NCBI GenBank assembly: GCA_945862295.1
Contig: CAMAXT010000005.1
Location: 1 to 64,000 of the forward strand
DNA from: Pseudobacteriovorax antillogorgiicola
Lineage (GTDB): Bacteria > Bdellovibrionota_B > Oligoflexia > Oligoflexales > CAIYRB01
DNA: 64,000 bases
Direction: 5' to 3'
Shown here: positions 18,824 to 29,233 of the stretch, piece by piece
How positions within the stretch are numbered: position 1 is the first letter of the stretch
How the letters are laid out: each line of letters begins with the position of its first letter
Notes under the pieces: model-generated
What the model was told of the DNA's origin: nothing
Databases searched by the model: none
What the model saw: the letters and a program-made list of their open reading frames with translations, nothing else
Position numbers and translations under genes: made by a program

Positions 18824-20224
18824 TTGAACAAGACAGCTGCTCAGAACGATGGAAATTTTAATCCTTCGCCAGATTTGTTCGTGCCGGTATCGATCGACGA
18901 TCAAAGTCTCGACGGGATTCTGGGCCGTCCGTCGATATCCTACTGGCAAGATGCTTGGATGCGTTTACGTCGAAATAAAACGGCGATCGTGTCGGCCTTG
19001 TATATTGTCGTGTTGTCTCTTTGCGCCATTATTATCCCCATGTCTCTTGATTACAGCCATGACCAACAAGAAATTTGGAACAAACACTCACCGCCATCTT
19101 TTGGTGAAGATGTTTATGTCGACAGCGGCGATTATGTTTTCCAGCCAAAAACAACTGAGCAAGTTATCGATGAGTCTGCAGAGGCAGCAATTGATGTGCC
19201 GGCTTCCCCTAAGAATGTTCGCGTCGTCGGCGAGCCTAGGACCACTGGTATTGAGATTGAATGGGATCAAGTCTCAGGTATCGATGGATACAGAGTGTAC
19301 CGCTCGATTTCGACTGATACGCTCGGCATTCCATTAGACGATGTTCCTGCTGATCGAATTAACTACTTTGATACATCGTCTCTTTCTAAAGGCGTGACGT
19401 ACTATTATGTCATCACCGCATTCAATATGTTTGGCGATAGTATGGATACAGAAATACTAACGGTAAAACCTCGTTTTGCAATTCAACCAGATGTAGCGCG
19501 TGCTATCGATCCCAATGCTCAACCAGGCTCAATCATAAAAACCAAAGCCCATTATCTTGGTACCGATTATCTCGGCCGCGATATGTTGGCTCGTATCATG
19601 ATCGGTGCACGCGTCTCCCTGTTTATCGGATTCGCAGCTCCAATCCTCTACATTCTCTTCGGCATTATTTACGGAAGCGTGTCTGGGTACTTTGGCGGCT
19701 TAGTTGATGACCTCATGATGCGTATTACAGATATCGTTGCAACAGTCCCTGAGTTGCTTGTTATTATCATTTTGCAGGTGGTCCTTGGAAACGGTGTTAC
19801 GACATTGATCATTGCCCTTGTGGCGGTGTCTTGGGCACGCAGTGCAAGACAAATCCGTGGTGAAGTACTTAGACTCAGAGAGATGGAGTTTGTGCACGCT
19901 GCTAAGGTGCTTGGTACAGGATTTTTCACCATTGTAGCGCGGCATCTTTTGCCAAACGTTATGGGGACAGTGCTTGTTCTTCTTACGCTTGCTGTTCCAT
20001 CAGCTATATTTACTGAAGCCTTTCTTTCATTCATTGGGCTTGGTATTGAGCCGCCGATGACGTCTTGGGGTATCGTTACCAAAGAAGGCGCGGCCGTTTT
20101 TGTGACCTACCCGTTAGAGCTTCTAATTCCTTCTTTAATGATCTGTTTAACTATGCTGGCCTTTAACTTACTCGGCGACGGCTTACGGGATGCCCTCGAT
20201 CCGAAGTTAAGAGGTGCGAAATGA
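18824..20224 (+). CDS. oppC: Oligopeptide ABC transporter permease OppC with inserted fibronectin type III-like domain
   Basis: HYLGTDYLGRDMLARIMIGARVSL, EMEFVHAAKVLGTG (EAA loop); unusual FN3-like insert between TM1 and the conserved TDxxGRD motif; TTG start. Confidence 0.92.
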   Translation: MNKTAAQNDGNFNPSPDLFVPVSIDDQSLDGILGRPSISYWQDAWMRLRRNKTAIVSALYIVVLSLCAIIIPMSLDYSHDQQEIWNKHSPPSFGEDVYVDSGDYVFQPKTTEQVIDESAEAAIDVPASPKNVRVVGEPRTTGIEIEWDQVSGIDGYRVYRSISTDTLGIPLDDVPADRINYFDTSSLSKGVTYYYVITAFNMFGDSMDTEILTVKPRFAIQPDVARAIDPNAQPGSIIKTKAHYLGTDYLGRDMLARIMIGARVSLFIGFAAPILYILFGIIYGSVSGYFGGLVDDLMMRITDIVATVPELLVIIILQVVLGNGVTTLIIALVAVSWARSARQIRGEVLRLREMEFVHAAKVLGTGFFTIVARHLLPNVMGTVLVLLTLAVPSAIFTEAFLSFIGLGIEPPMTSWGIVTKEGAAVFVTYPLELLIPSLMICLTMLAFNLLGDGLRDALDPKLRGAK

Positions 20225-21249
20225 AAGAACCAATTTTAAAAGTCCGCGACCTCGCGGTTGAATTTGCCACCTACGGGGGGCACGTGAAAGCAGTGCGCGG
20301 AGTAAGTTTCGACGTATTTCCTGGTGAAATTCTCTCGATCGTTGGCGAATCAGGCTGCGGAAAATCAGTAACACTACAAACGTTAATGGGCCTTATTCCC
20401 TGTCCTCCTGGACGTGTGACTTCAGGATCTGCTTTCTTGGGAGACCGAGATCTCCTAAAGATGTCTAGACAAGAGATGGAATCTGTTCGTGGAAAAGAAC
20501 TTGGAATGATCTTTCAGGATCCATTGACCTCTCTGAATCCAACAATGTCGGTTGGTGCACAGATTTCCGAAGTTATTATTAAACACGAGAATTTAAGCCA
20601 TAAAGCTGCATTTAAAAAAACCGTTGATCTAATGAAGCTGGTGCAAATCCCGGAAGCAGAAAAGCGCTGGGGACAGTTTCCGCACGAGTTCTCAGGCGGC
20701 ATGCGCCAGCGAATCATGATTGCGATAGCTTTGGCATGCCGACCAAAGATTCTCATCGCCGATGAACCAACAACAGCTTTAGACGTAACCATTCAAGGCC
20801 AGATTCTTGAGCTTCTTAAGCAGCTGCAATCCGAAATCAATATGTCTGTGATTTTAATTACGCACGATCTCGGTGTTGTGGCATCGGTTTCTGATCGAGT
20901 CGCTGTGATGTATGCAGGGCAGATCGTAGAATCCGGCTCTGTAAAAGAGATTTTTGGATCGCCAGCCCACCCTTATACAGCGGGATTAAAGTCAGCAATT
21001 CCTAATCCTCTGAAAACCCACCAGACAGTACTAGAATCAATTCCTGGAAGCCCTCCAGATCTGTTTTCTCCTCCGACCGGATGTGCGTTTGCAGTGCGCT
21101 GCAAGTCTGCAATGAAAGTTTGCTTGCAGAGCGATCCGCCTCCGATGAGCTTGGATAAAACATCGTTACGCGCAGACCGTTTTTCGAAGTGCTGGCTCCA
21201 TCATCAATATGCGCCGTTAGCATTGAAGGAGAAGGCTCTACATGCGTAA
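20221..21249 (+). CDS. oppD: Oligopeptide ABC transporter ATP-binding protein OppD
   Basis: GESGCGKSVTLQTLMGL, FSGGMRQRIMIAIALACRPKILIADEPTTALDVT, Cys-rich oligo_HPY C-terminus. Confidence 0.94.
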   Translation: MKEPILKVRDLAVEFATYGGHVKAVRGVSFDVFPGEILSIVGESGCGKSVTLQTLMGLIPCPPGRVTSGSAFLGDRDLLKMSRQEMESVRGKELGMIFQDPLTSLNPTMSVGAQISEVIIKHENLSHKAAFKKTVDLMKLVQIPEAEKRWGQFPHEFSGGMRQRIMIAIALACRPKILIADEPTTALDVTIQGQILELLKQLQSEINMSVILITHDLGVVASVSDRVAVMYAGQIVESGSVKEIFGSPAHPYTAGLKSAIPNPLKTHQTVLESIPGSPPDLFSPPTGCAFAVRCKSAMKVCLQSDPPPMSLDKTSLRADRFSKCWLHHQYAPLALKEKALHA

Positions 21250-22213
21250 CAAACCGATAGTTAAAGTACAAAACCTAACGAAGAAATTTCGCTTGGGACG
21301 AAAAGTTTTTTTACATGCGGTTGATGATCTCAGTTTTGAGATCAACGAAACCGAAATCTTGGGTCTTGTTGGGGAAAGCGGTTGTGGAAAATCCACACTT
21401 GGACGCTTAATCATCAAGCTTCACGAGCCAACATCCGGCAAGATCGACTTCAATGGCACCGATGTGTCGCACAAATTATCAATGGCTGAGCGCCGTAAGT
21501 TTAGTCGGGATGTTCAGCTTATATTTCAAGACCCATACAGTTCACTTAACCCGAGGATGACTGTCAAAGACATCATTGCGGAAGGTCCGGACTCGTGCGG
21601 TTTGTGGAAGAGTGAAGAGCGCGAGAAAAAAGTCGCATTCTGGCTTGAAAGAGTCGGTCTGCATGCAAGTCACGCTAGCCGTTATCCGCACGAATTTTCA
21701 GGTGGTCAGCGGCAAAGAATCGGCATCGCCCGCGCGCTAGCACTCGAACCTAGACTTGTTATCTGCGATGAACCAATTTCGGCATTGGACGTTTCAGTTC
21801 AAGCTCAGATCGTAAATCTTCTGAAAGAACTTCAGAGGGAGCGTGATCTCACCTATTTGTTTATTGCTCACGATTTAAGTATGGTGCGTATAATCTGCGA
21901 TCGCATGGCAGTTATGTACTTAGGAAAGATCGTCGAACTTGGAACATCTGCCCAGGTTTACGATAACCCTCAGCATCCTTATACCAAAGCATTAGTCAGC
22001 TCGAATCCGATACCGGACCCTGAGTTTGAGCAAAAACGAACCAGGTCACTCATTCAGGGAGAAATCGGTTCGCCGGTTAACCCAAAACCAGGATGTCGAT
22101 TCGCGCCGCGTTGTCCGCATGTAATGGACATATGTCGAACAACAGATCCAGTCGATACCAAGACCGAAGCTGGACAAGTTGTTGCTTGTCACCTTTTTTC
22201 TCAAAAAAAATAA
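21242..22213 (+). CDS. oppF: Oligopeptide ABC transporter ATP-binding protein OppF
   Basis: GESGCGKSTLGRLI, FSGGQRQRIGIARALALEPRLVICDEPISALDVSVQ. Confidence 0.94.
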   Translation: MRNKPIVKVQNLTKKFRLGRKVFLHAVDDLSFEINETEILGLVGESGCGKSTLGRLIIKLHEPTSGKIDFNGTDVSHKLSMAERRKFSRDVQLIFQDPYSSLNPRMTVKDIIAEGPDSCGLWKSEEREKKVAFWLERVGLHASHASRYPHEFSGGQRQRIGIARALALEPRLVICDEPISALDVSVQAQIVNLLKELQRERDLTYLFIAHDLSMVRIICDRMAVMYLGKIVELGTSAQVYDNPQHPYTKALVSSNPIPDPEFEQKRTRSLIQGEIGSPVNPKPGCRFAPRCPHVMDICRTTDPVDTKTEAGQVVACHLFSQKK

Positions 22214-22240
22214 TTCTCTCCTGAGGAGCATTTCAAGCCT

Positions 22241-24541
22241 ATGGCTCAGAAATTAAAGTTTTCGTTGCTTTTTGTTATCGCTATCGTCATCGGACTTGCT
22301 CTTTACGCTGGTTGGGTATTGAAATCCCAGGGTAACGCCGAAACGTATTGGTCAAAGGTTGATAACCAAAATGTCAAGTTCGATAGCTTTGGCATTCCGA
22401 CTATAAAAGGTGCGAATTGGTCAGATCTTATCCGTCGTCAGGGTCACGTGATCGCGAGTGAACGTCTCTGGCAGATGGATTTGATTCGTCGCAAGGCTGG
22501 AGGACGACTCTCCGAGTGGTTTGGACCCGAGGCCGTTCCCCATGATGAAGAAATGCGTCTGCAAAACAGACAAGAGATTGCCGGAGTCGCCGCTGATAAC
22601 CTACCTCCGGACGAAAGAAAAACCTGCGATGAGTATGCCCGTGGTGTCAACGACTACATCACGAGTAATCCAGGAACATGGGGCGTAGAATATAAAATTA
22701 TTGGATTTGATCCAGAGCCTTGGAGTTGCAAAGATTCGATTCTAGCTCTCTTGGAAATGGCTGATATGCTGACGACCTCTGCTGACAGTGAAGCAAAGTC
22801 TGAAACCTGGCGCCGTAATCTATCGCCTAAATGGCAAGACTTTCTTTTCACGCTCAATCATCCTTGGAATAAGCCTCTGTTTGGCGAGGCCGATGTCGCC
22901 CATGCTCCGCTTCCGCCGTCACAGGAATTTCTCGCTCCGTCTCCTATCGTTCCTGAGCAACATGCGAACGTTACGGTCGTTGAACATTCGATCGTTGGAA
23001 GCAATAACTGGGCGTGGGCTGGGCCAACTGGAAAATTCGTAGCAAATGATCCGCACCTTGGGCAAAGCGTTCCACAGATCTGGTACGCGATGCGTTTGGT
23101 TACCGCCAAAAACGAATGGATTGCAGGTGTTTCTGTTCCTGGCATTCCAGGAATCATTATTGGCATGAATCCGTACGTCGCTTGGGGGTTCACCAACACC
23201 GGAGAAGACGTCGATGATTATCTGGAAGAAAAGCTTAATGCTGACGGCACGGAATATTTAGCTTCGATCGAAGAAGGATCTGAGGTTTGGTTGCCAATCA
23301 CTAAGAAAACTTTTGAAATCGTTGTCAAAGGTGAGAACGAGCCGCGCATTGTCGAAGGGAAATTCACCCATCGCGGCCCGCTGTCTTCTCCGCCAAATTT
23401 AGGAAACAAGCGTTTTTCTCGGCAGTGGTTAGCGCTACGGCCGGAAGTTATGAGACTTCCGGTTGAGTTATTTTTTCGTGCTCAAGATCTTGATGGCTTG
23501 AGTGCGGCTTTAGCTGGAATGAAACTACCCGCTCAAAATACCGTCGCGATGGATCGCCAAGGAAATATTCGTTATCAAACCACGGGCACTGGCATCGACC
23601 GGAAAATGTCGGGTCTTCGTCCGGTTGATGCAATAGCAGGCGAATGGATTCAGCTTCAACCGTCTTCGATGCGTCCGGCTAAAACAATTAACTTCACTGG
23701 TTCGCCGATCATGATGGCGACAGCTAATGAACGAATATGGGTTGATACTTACGGTCACACTTGGTTTAACGACGATCGCAAAGACCGAATCATGACTCAG
23801 CTCGCAAGTAACGAAAACCAAACGCGCTCTACGATGGAGGCTTTACACCTCGATACGACGGGCCGTTTTCGCAAAGTTGTGATCAATTGGATGATCGAAC
23901 GTGCTGATAAGGATCCTGCTACAAAAATTAAAATCCCTGATCGCTGGCGAACCTGGTCGGGAAGCAGCATGGATGATCAAGTTACATTTGAAGATGCTGA
24001 TCTTGCAGAAAAAGAAATGACCAAGATCTTTCTCTCGCGCGTGGCAGCAACGTTTACGTCTGAGGATGATAAAAAAACCGATTATTTCGCGCCGATGCGC
24101 CGCGCTTGGGTGTTAACGGTGCTTTTGCAAGAAGGCAACAGCGGTACAGAAATCTTTGGCGTAAATGATGAAGAGTTGGCTAAACACCTAGTCAACATGC
24201 TCGCCGAACGTAAACACGCCGAAACCTATTCTTTTAAAAATCGATGGAAAGCTCAGCATCCGTTCGTAGCCGGTATTCCCGTCCTCGGTAAAATCTTTGC
24301 AGTTACTGAAACTGAGCAATGGGGATCGGGTGATTTGGTTTTAGCTGAAAAAACTTCATTTGGCCCGTCGGTTCGGATGGTTTGGGACATGGATAAGCCA
24401 ATGGAATCGACTTGGGTATTTCCAGTAGGTCAGTCCGGACACGTTTGGTCAAAGCACTACAAGAATTTTCATGAACTTTGGGCCAAAAAAGGCGTCACGA
24501 ACGTCTTCCCGACGGACGAGCAAGCGCTTTACGGATTCTGA
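22241..24541 (+). CDS. Penicillin acylase family protein (Ntn-hydrolase)
   Basis: VKFDSFGIPTIKGANWSDLIRRQGHVIASERLWQMDLIRRKAGGRLSEWFG; autoprocessing site VEHSIVGSNNWAWAG. Confidence 0.92.
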   Translation: MAQKLKFSLLFVIAIVIGLALYAGWVLKSQGNAETYWSKVDNQNVKFDSFGIPTIKGANWSDLIRRQGHVIASERLWQMDLIRRKAGGRLSEWFGPEAVPHDEEMRLQNRQEIAGVAADNLPPDERKTCDEYARGVNDYITSNPGTWGVEYKIIGFDPEPWSCKDSILALLEMADMLTTSADSEAKSETWRRNLSPKWQDFLFTLNHPWNKPLFGEADVAHAPLPPSQEFLAPSPIVPEQHANVTVVEHSIVGSNNWAWAGPTGKFVANDPHLGQSVPQIWYAMRLVTAKNEWIAGVSVPGIPGIIIGMNPYVAWGFTNTGEDVDDYLEEKLNADGTEYLASIEEGSEVWLPITKKTFEIVVKGENEPRIVEGKFTHRGPLSSPPNLGNKRFSRQWLALRPEVMRLPVELFFRAQDLDGLSAALAGMKLPAQNTVAMDRQGNIRYQTTGTGIDRKMSGLRPVDAIAGEWIQLQPSSMRPAKTINFTGSPIMMATANERIWVDTYGHTWFNDDRKDRIMTQLASNENQTRSTMEALHLDTTGRFRKVVINWMIERADKDPATKIKIPDRWRTWSGSSMDDQVTFEDADLAEKEMTKIFLSRVAATFTSEDDKKTDYFAPMRRAWVLTVLLQEGNSGTEIFGVNDEELAKHLVNMLAERKHAETYSFKNRWKAQHPFVAGIPVLGKIFAVTETEQWGSGDLVLAEKTSFGPSVRMVWDMDKPMESTWVFPVGQSGHVWSKHYKNFHELWAKKGVTNVFPTDEQALYGF

Positions 24542-24578
24542 GTTCTGTGCAGCCGTGCGGGGAACGTGCTAACATTAA

Positions 24579-25775
24579 ATGATGAAAAACCCATCATTCC
24601 AATGTTTATTCCTGATCGTTCTCATCCTTTCTGGCTGCGGTGCGCAGTCAAATCTCATTGGGTTGACAGTACCCGAGCGTCATAAGAATAATTTTTTCCA
24701 CAGCCTCGATATGGCTCAGTCCCTTTATGATCAAGGGCGTCTGATTGAAGCGAGAAAATACGCGCAAAACGCCTACTCTATCGATCCCGACTCTGAAGAA
24801 GCAGCAATTCTTTTTGGTTTCATTCATCTGTCACTGGCAGGTGGCGATCCTTTTTCACTCGCAAAAGGCTTAATAAGTGCTGAAAGCGAGCGCAAGAAGG
24901 CTGCGAAGTTACCGGGTGCTACTGCGGGTGATGCCAGCACAGGAGATACCCTAGGTGCGATCAAAGATGCCGTTGGATTTACAACGGAGGAGATCGAATC
25001 TCTTGGTTCGAAAGATACTACTGACGTTCTCTATCCGGTTCTTGTCCCTAAGTGTGCTGAAGAGGTGCGAGTTAACGTTCAACGGTTGATTTACGTGAAT
25101 GAAGCAATCAGGGCGGTATGCCCTTTTGTCGATATCGACACCCGTAACGATCTCGATTCCCGTCACCTTTGCGCCTCGACCGAACAACGCAGAAACGCTC
25201 AGAATAAAGCTCATTTCCTTTGGGCCTTCACCCATCTGACGGAAGCGGTCGCTTTTAACGCAGTATTAACTTATCGGAATACCGGTTCGCTTGATAAGAG
25301 ATCGAACCTTGAAAAAAGAGTTGAGAAGGTTCAATTGATTGACACATCAGCAACTGGCAATTTGGATGCGCTTCTTTCTTCCATGGCAAGTCTTGAGAAA
25401 ACTGTTAGCGCAATTTTTCCGGCTAATGGTACCTGCTCCGCTTCTTTTCCGACTTCTCAATTAGAAGCAACCCTGAACGACATGCTCACGGTAGACAAAG
25501 CGTTTGGAAAAATCGTTGGTATTCCGAAAGGAATTGCCAACTCAATTCTCAAGGCGGTAGCGAAAATTAAGGGGGTTGGAGACACCGACATCAGTTCGAA
25601 ACTTTCTGCAATAAAAGGCGATTTCACTAAAAAAGTCAGCTCCGGCCTATCGGCTAAAATAGACCAGCTTGCTGCCGACCCCGCTATTCCCCTCGACCCT
25701 GCTAAAAAAACCCAAATCTGCGCGATTTTGGACTCGATTTCTTCAGGGGCAAATGCCAGTGAAGCATGCAAATAA
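24579..25775 (+). CDS. TPR-like lipoprotein, hypothetical
   Basis: Lipobox LILSGCG; SLDMAQSLYDQGRLIEARKYAQNAYSIDPDSEEAAILFGFIHLSLA TPR-like. Confidence 0.7.
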   Translation: MMKNPSFQCLFLIVLILSGCGAQSNLIGLTVPERHKNNFFHSLDMAQSLYDQGRLIEARKYAQNAYSIDPDSEEAAILFGFIHLSLAGGDPFSLAKGLISAESERKKAAKLPGATAGDASTGDTLGAIKDAVGFTTEEIESLGSKDTTDVLYPVLVPKCAEEVRVNVQRLIYVNEAIRAVCPFVDIDTRNDLDSRHLCASTEQRRNAQNKAHFLWAFTHLTEAVAFNAVLTYRNTGSLDKRSNLEKRVEKVQLIDTSATGNLDALLSSMASLEKTVSAIFPANGTCSASFPTSQLEATLNDMLTVDKAFGKIVGIPKGIANSILKAVAKIKGVGDTDISSKLSAIKGDFTKKVSSGLSAKIDQLAADPAIPLDPAKKTQICAILDSISSGANASEACK

Positions 25776-25824
25776 TTGACCGCCGTGCTATGGTTCCTTT
25801 AAGTTTTGCTAAAGGGAGATAGGC

Positions 25825-26322
25825 ATGGGTTCTAAAGAAATTAATGTCGGCGCTGAAGCTCCTAACTTCAAATTAACTGATCAGGACGGAATCGTCCGAC
25901 AGTTGTCCGACTACCGGGAAAAATCGACCGTTGTCCTTTTTTTCTATCCTAAAGATTACACCGCAGTCTGTACGCTCGAAGCTAAAGCATTCAGAGATTC
26001 TTACGAAGAATTTTGTGATGTTGGAGCTGAAGTCCTTGGTATTTCTGCTGATGGGACTGAGAGTCATGCCAGCTTTTGCAGTTTCCATAGTTTGCCATAT
26101 AAACTACTGACTGATAAAAACAACACCGTCCGTGATCTTTACGGTGCGAGTAGTTTTTTTGGTGATATGGGCTCGAGAGTCACTTTTGTGATCGACCGAC
26201 AAGGTATCGTACGCTCGGTGTACAGATCGGCATTGAGAGCAAAGAAACATGTTCAATCATCTCTGGAAGTCGCGATGACATTGAAACTCTCTGATTTAGG
26301 TTCCTTAGGTGCGCAAAGGTAA
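25825..26322 (+). CDS. Peroxiredoxin (Bcp/PrxQ-like)
   Basis: APNFKLTDQDGIVRQLSDYREKSTVVLFFYPKDYTAVCTLEAKAFRDSYEEF; VTFVIDRQGIV. Confidence 0.88.
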   Translation: MGSKEINVGAEAPNFKLTDQDGIVRQLSDYREKSTVVLFFYPKDYTAVCTLEAKAFRDSYEEFCDVGAEVLGISADGTESHASFCSFHSLPYKLLTDKNNTVRDLYGASSFFGDMGSRVTFVIDRQGIVRSVYRSALRAKKHVQSSLEVAMTLKLSDLGSLGAQR

Positions 26323-26323
26323 T

Positions 26324-27292
26324 TTAGTTTTTGATTACCTGAACGCTGTAGCGAGACACACCACAGAAAAATCGCCAGTTGCCCTCACCTTTTTCGAAGG
26401 GCTCCGGTCCATCCATGACCCAAGCTAGACCGTACTTGGCTTTTTCCATATCATTCTCCGAAGCCTCACCTTGGCGCGGTTTCCCAGAGATTGCAAAAAA
26501 GCGGTTGTTGAACGTGTATAGCAGATCGAGATTGCTGCACAGTCCGTCTTTGCATTCCAGACAAGATCTCAATTCAGACGGTAACTCATCTAAAAATTTA
26601 ATGCTGCCTTCTGAACTAGACGCTTTCGATGGCGTCAGTTCAACCTTCAATCGTGACGCTTTGTCTTTGATGTTAACAGGAAGCTCCCAAGACTTGCGGA
26701 CCTTACCGTTTACAAAAGCGTCATAATCACGGCCAAATATGCGGATAAATCTTTGCTCATTGCTAACCCACGACACAACTGTCGGAAGTAGAGACGACAG
26801 TTTTTTATCGGGCTGGTTGTAGTTTCGATTTACTAAAGCCAAATTGGCTTCATTGCCTGAAGCAAAGTGAGAATCGTCACCAGCAGGTACTTTGCTATAT
26901 GACTGCGAACAGATTGTTTCGCTTGCAGCCTGCATGCATAACTTTGTTCTTGGTGGGCTCTTGCCGTCGATATCGATTTGAATTGAATAAGCTTTGATGT
27001 CGGGAACTGATTGAAATTTGAATTCAAGAACGTAATTGGCGCCGCCGATGCCATTACCTTCACTGCATCCGAGATCCTCATATCCCAGCTCTTTTAACTG
27101 CGATGATGCAAAAACTTCGATAAAAGCTGACAGGGCTTCGCAGCGGAGTTCGACGCTGACATCACGAAACGATGGCGGAAGATCTGGAATGGCAACCTTA
27201 GTTACATTGTTAGGTTCTTGTGCAAGCGCAGGGAAACTTCCTATGACGCTAACCAAAACAAAGCTGAAAAACAGGATTGTCTGACGTCTCAT
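26324..27292 (-). CDS. Hypothetical secreted protein
   Basis: 322-aa ORF with signal peptide TILFFSFVLVSVIGSFPALA. Confidence 0.65.
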   Translation of the reverse strand: MRRQTILFFSFVLVSVIGSFPALAQEPNNVTKVAIPDLPPSFRDVSVELRCEALSAFIEVFASSQLKELGYEDLGCSEGNGIGGANYVLEFKFQSVPDIKAYSIQIDIDGKSPPRTKLCMQAASETICSQSYSKVPAGDDSHFASGNEANLALVNRNYNQPDKKLSSLLPTVVSWVSNEQRFIRIFGRDYDAFVNGKVRKSWELPVNIKDKASRLKVELTPSKASSSEGSIKFLDELPSELRSCLECKDGLCSNLDLLYTFNNRFFAISGKPRQGEASENDMEKAKYGLAWVMDGPEPFEKGEGNWRFFCGVSRYSVQVIKN

Positions 27293-27390
27293 ATAATTCT
27301 CTTTAATATCGGTTTGTTAAACTTTGTTAGATCATGATACCTTATTGGCAAAATTCTATAAACCTAAATCATTACGAAATGTTAAGCTCC

Positions 27391-27418
27391 TTGACACTGC
27401 ATCGATTCTTTATATGAT
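27391..27418 (+). promoter_or_regulatory. Sigma70-type promoter for the Gld-like ABC operon
   Basis: TTGACA -16 bp- TATGAT, 77 bp upstream of the 27495 start. Confidence 0.6.
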
Positions 27419-27494
27419 GAGAAACTCAGATCGCTATCGATACTTGTTTTTACGACATCTGGTTTTAACCACGACTGTTTGTGGGAGTGTTTAA

Positions 27495-28424
27495 ATGATT
27501 GAAGTCTCTGGTTTGTCGAAACGCTTTGGCGAAGTCCAAGCGCTTTCGAACGTTACATTTACTGTTCCAAAGGGGCAGATTGTTGGATTTCTCGGTGCTA
27601 ACGGCGCCGGGAAGACGACAACAATGGACATCATGTGCGGCTGCATTGGCGCAGACGAAGGGTCTGTGAAAATTAGCGGCTTTGACATCACCGAGCAGCC
27701 TATCGAAGCAAAGCGGCGGTTAGGTTATCTTCCGGACATCCCTCCGCTGCATTTAGAGATGCGGGTTGCTGATTTTATAACCTACTCGGCAAAGATTCAT
27801 CGGCTGGCGTCAGCTAGCATCCCGAAGAAAGTTTCAGAAGTCATCGAGCTTCTCTCATTGGGCGATGTTCGAGGTAGAATCATCGGCAACCTTTCAAAAG
27901 GCTTTCGGCAGCGCGTAGCTTTAGCCCAAGCAATTGTGCATGATCCAGAAGTTTTGGTGCTTGATGAGCCAACAGAGGGCTTAGATCCAAACCAGATCTT
28001 GCACATCCGTGACTTGATCAAATCGCTTGCTGGCCAGCACACGATTATTCTCAGTTCCCACATCCTTTCAGAGGTTCAAAATACTTGTGACCACATAATT
28101 ATCATTCATAAAGGGTCGATTGTTCAGCAGGGCACGAAAGAGGAACTTTCAAGCCATTTACAGTCAGAGCATCTTTATCGCCTGCGCGTTGGAGCTAATA
28201 GCTCAAAACTCGCAAGCGTTCTCACCGCTGTACCCGGAGTGACTATGGCAAACATTATCAACCAGGATGACCACGAACTTGAGTTTGGTATTGGTAGAGA
28301 CAATGAGCTGCAATTAGTTGTCGAGACAGTCGCACGGCAAGTTTTAGATGGTGGCTATGGTCTACGCGAAATTAGTGCGAAGACTCGCAGTTTGGAAGAA
28401 GTTTTCTTTCAGGTAACTCAGTGA
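27495..28424 (+). CDS. ABC transporter ATP-binding protein (GldA-like)
   Basis: GLSKRFGEVQALSNVTFTVPKGQIVGFLGANGAGKTTTMDIM; LSKGFRQRVALAQAIVHDPEVLVLDEPTEGLDPNQ. Confidence 0.92.
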   Translation: MIEVSGLSKRFGEVQALSNVTFTVPKGQIVGFLGANGAGKTTTMDIMCGCIGADEGSVKISGFDITEQPIEAKRRLGYLPDIPPLHLEMRVADFITYSAKIHRLASASIPKKVSEVIELLSLGDVRGRIIGNLSKGFRQRVALAQAIVHDPEVLVLDEPTEGLDPNQILHIRDLIKSLAGQHTIILSSHILSEVQNTCDHIIIIHKGSIVQQGTKEELSSHLQSEHLYRLRVGANSSKLASVLTAVPGVTMANIINQDDHELEFGIGRDNELQLVVETVARQVLDGGYGLREISAKTRSLEEVFFQVTQ

Positions 28425-28461
28425 ACATAACGAATATGGTGAACACAGTCGGGAGGATACT

Positions 28462-29229
28462 TTGATGAGTCCGGTAATGACAATAGCATGGCGAGATATT
28501 CGCTCTTATTTCGCATCACCGAAAGGTGCGGCAATATTCTTCTTTTTTCTTGGGTTTATGAGCCTATTCTTCTACCTATTTATAATGACCTATATGGAAT
28601 ATGCCCAGCGCGCAGCTTCAATGGGAGGTGAGGGCGTTTCCCTTGAGCAACTCATTAGGGCATTCTTTGACAACATTTATTTTATTTTGCTTTTGGTCGT
28701 ACCGGCAGTGACGATGTCGTCGTTCTCTGAAGAAAGACGAAACCAGACTCTGCGCTTACTGCAGACATCGCCCGTGACTGCGATGCAGATCGTAGCTGGA
28801 AAATTCATAGCAGCGGTTTCTGTCTTGGCGTTCGTTCTGGCCTGCTCGGCTGTTTACCCACTATTTATTAAAATGTATGGCAATCCTGACATTGGAGTCA
28901 TCTGGACAAGCTACCTCGGCGTCTTGCTTCTGATGTCGGCGCAAGTCGCATTTGGTTTATGGGTATCTTCAATGACTAATAACCAATTTCTTGCGTTCTT
29001 ATTCACGATGTTTGGACTCTTCCTGCTTTTAATCCTGAACTACTACGCACCGAATATGGCAAGTGGCGGCATTTGGGAAAGCGTTGTGAAATACATCGCT
29101 GCAAAAGAGCATTTGGACACGTTTTTTAAAGGTATTTTGACGGTAGCAGATGTGACGTACTTCATCTGCTTTGTGGCTGTGTTTTTGTTTTTTACAAATA
29201 TTGTTCTCGATTCGCAGAGATGGAGATAG
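28462..29229 (+). CDS. ABC-2 type permease (GldF-like)
   Basis: TIAWRDIRSYFASPKGAAIFFFFLGFMSLFFY; VPAVTMSSFSEERRNQTLRLLQTSPVTAMQIVAGKF. Confidence 0.9.
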   Translation: MMSPVMTIAWRDIRSYFASPKGAAIFFFFLGFMSLFFYLFIMTYMEYAQRAASMGGEGVSLEQLIRAFFDNIYFILLLVVPAVTMSSFSEERRNQTLRLLQTSPVTAMQIVAGKFIAAVSVLAFVLACSAVYPLFIKMYGNPDIGVIWTSYLGVLLLMSAQVAFGLWVSSMTNNQFLAFLFTMFGLFLLLILNYYAPNMASGGIWESVVKYIAAKEHLDTFFKGILTVADVTYFICFVAVFLFFTNIVLDSQRWR

Positions 29230-29233
29230 GTCT

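Noticed and set aside
25825-26322. Peroxiredoxin lacking the usual second Cys of the PxxCTxEACxFRD motif
   Set aside because: Known PrxQ/Bcp variants include 1-Cys forms; ordinary variation.
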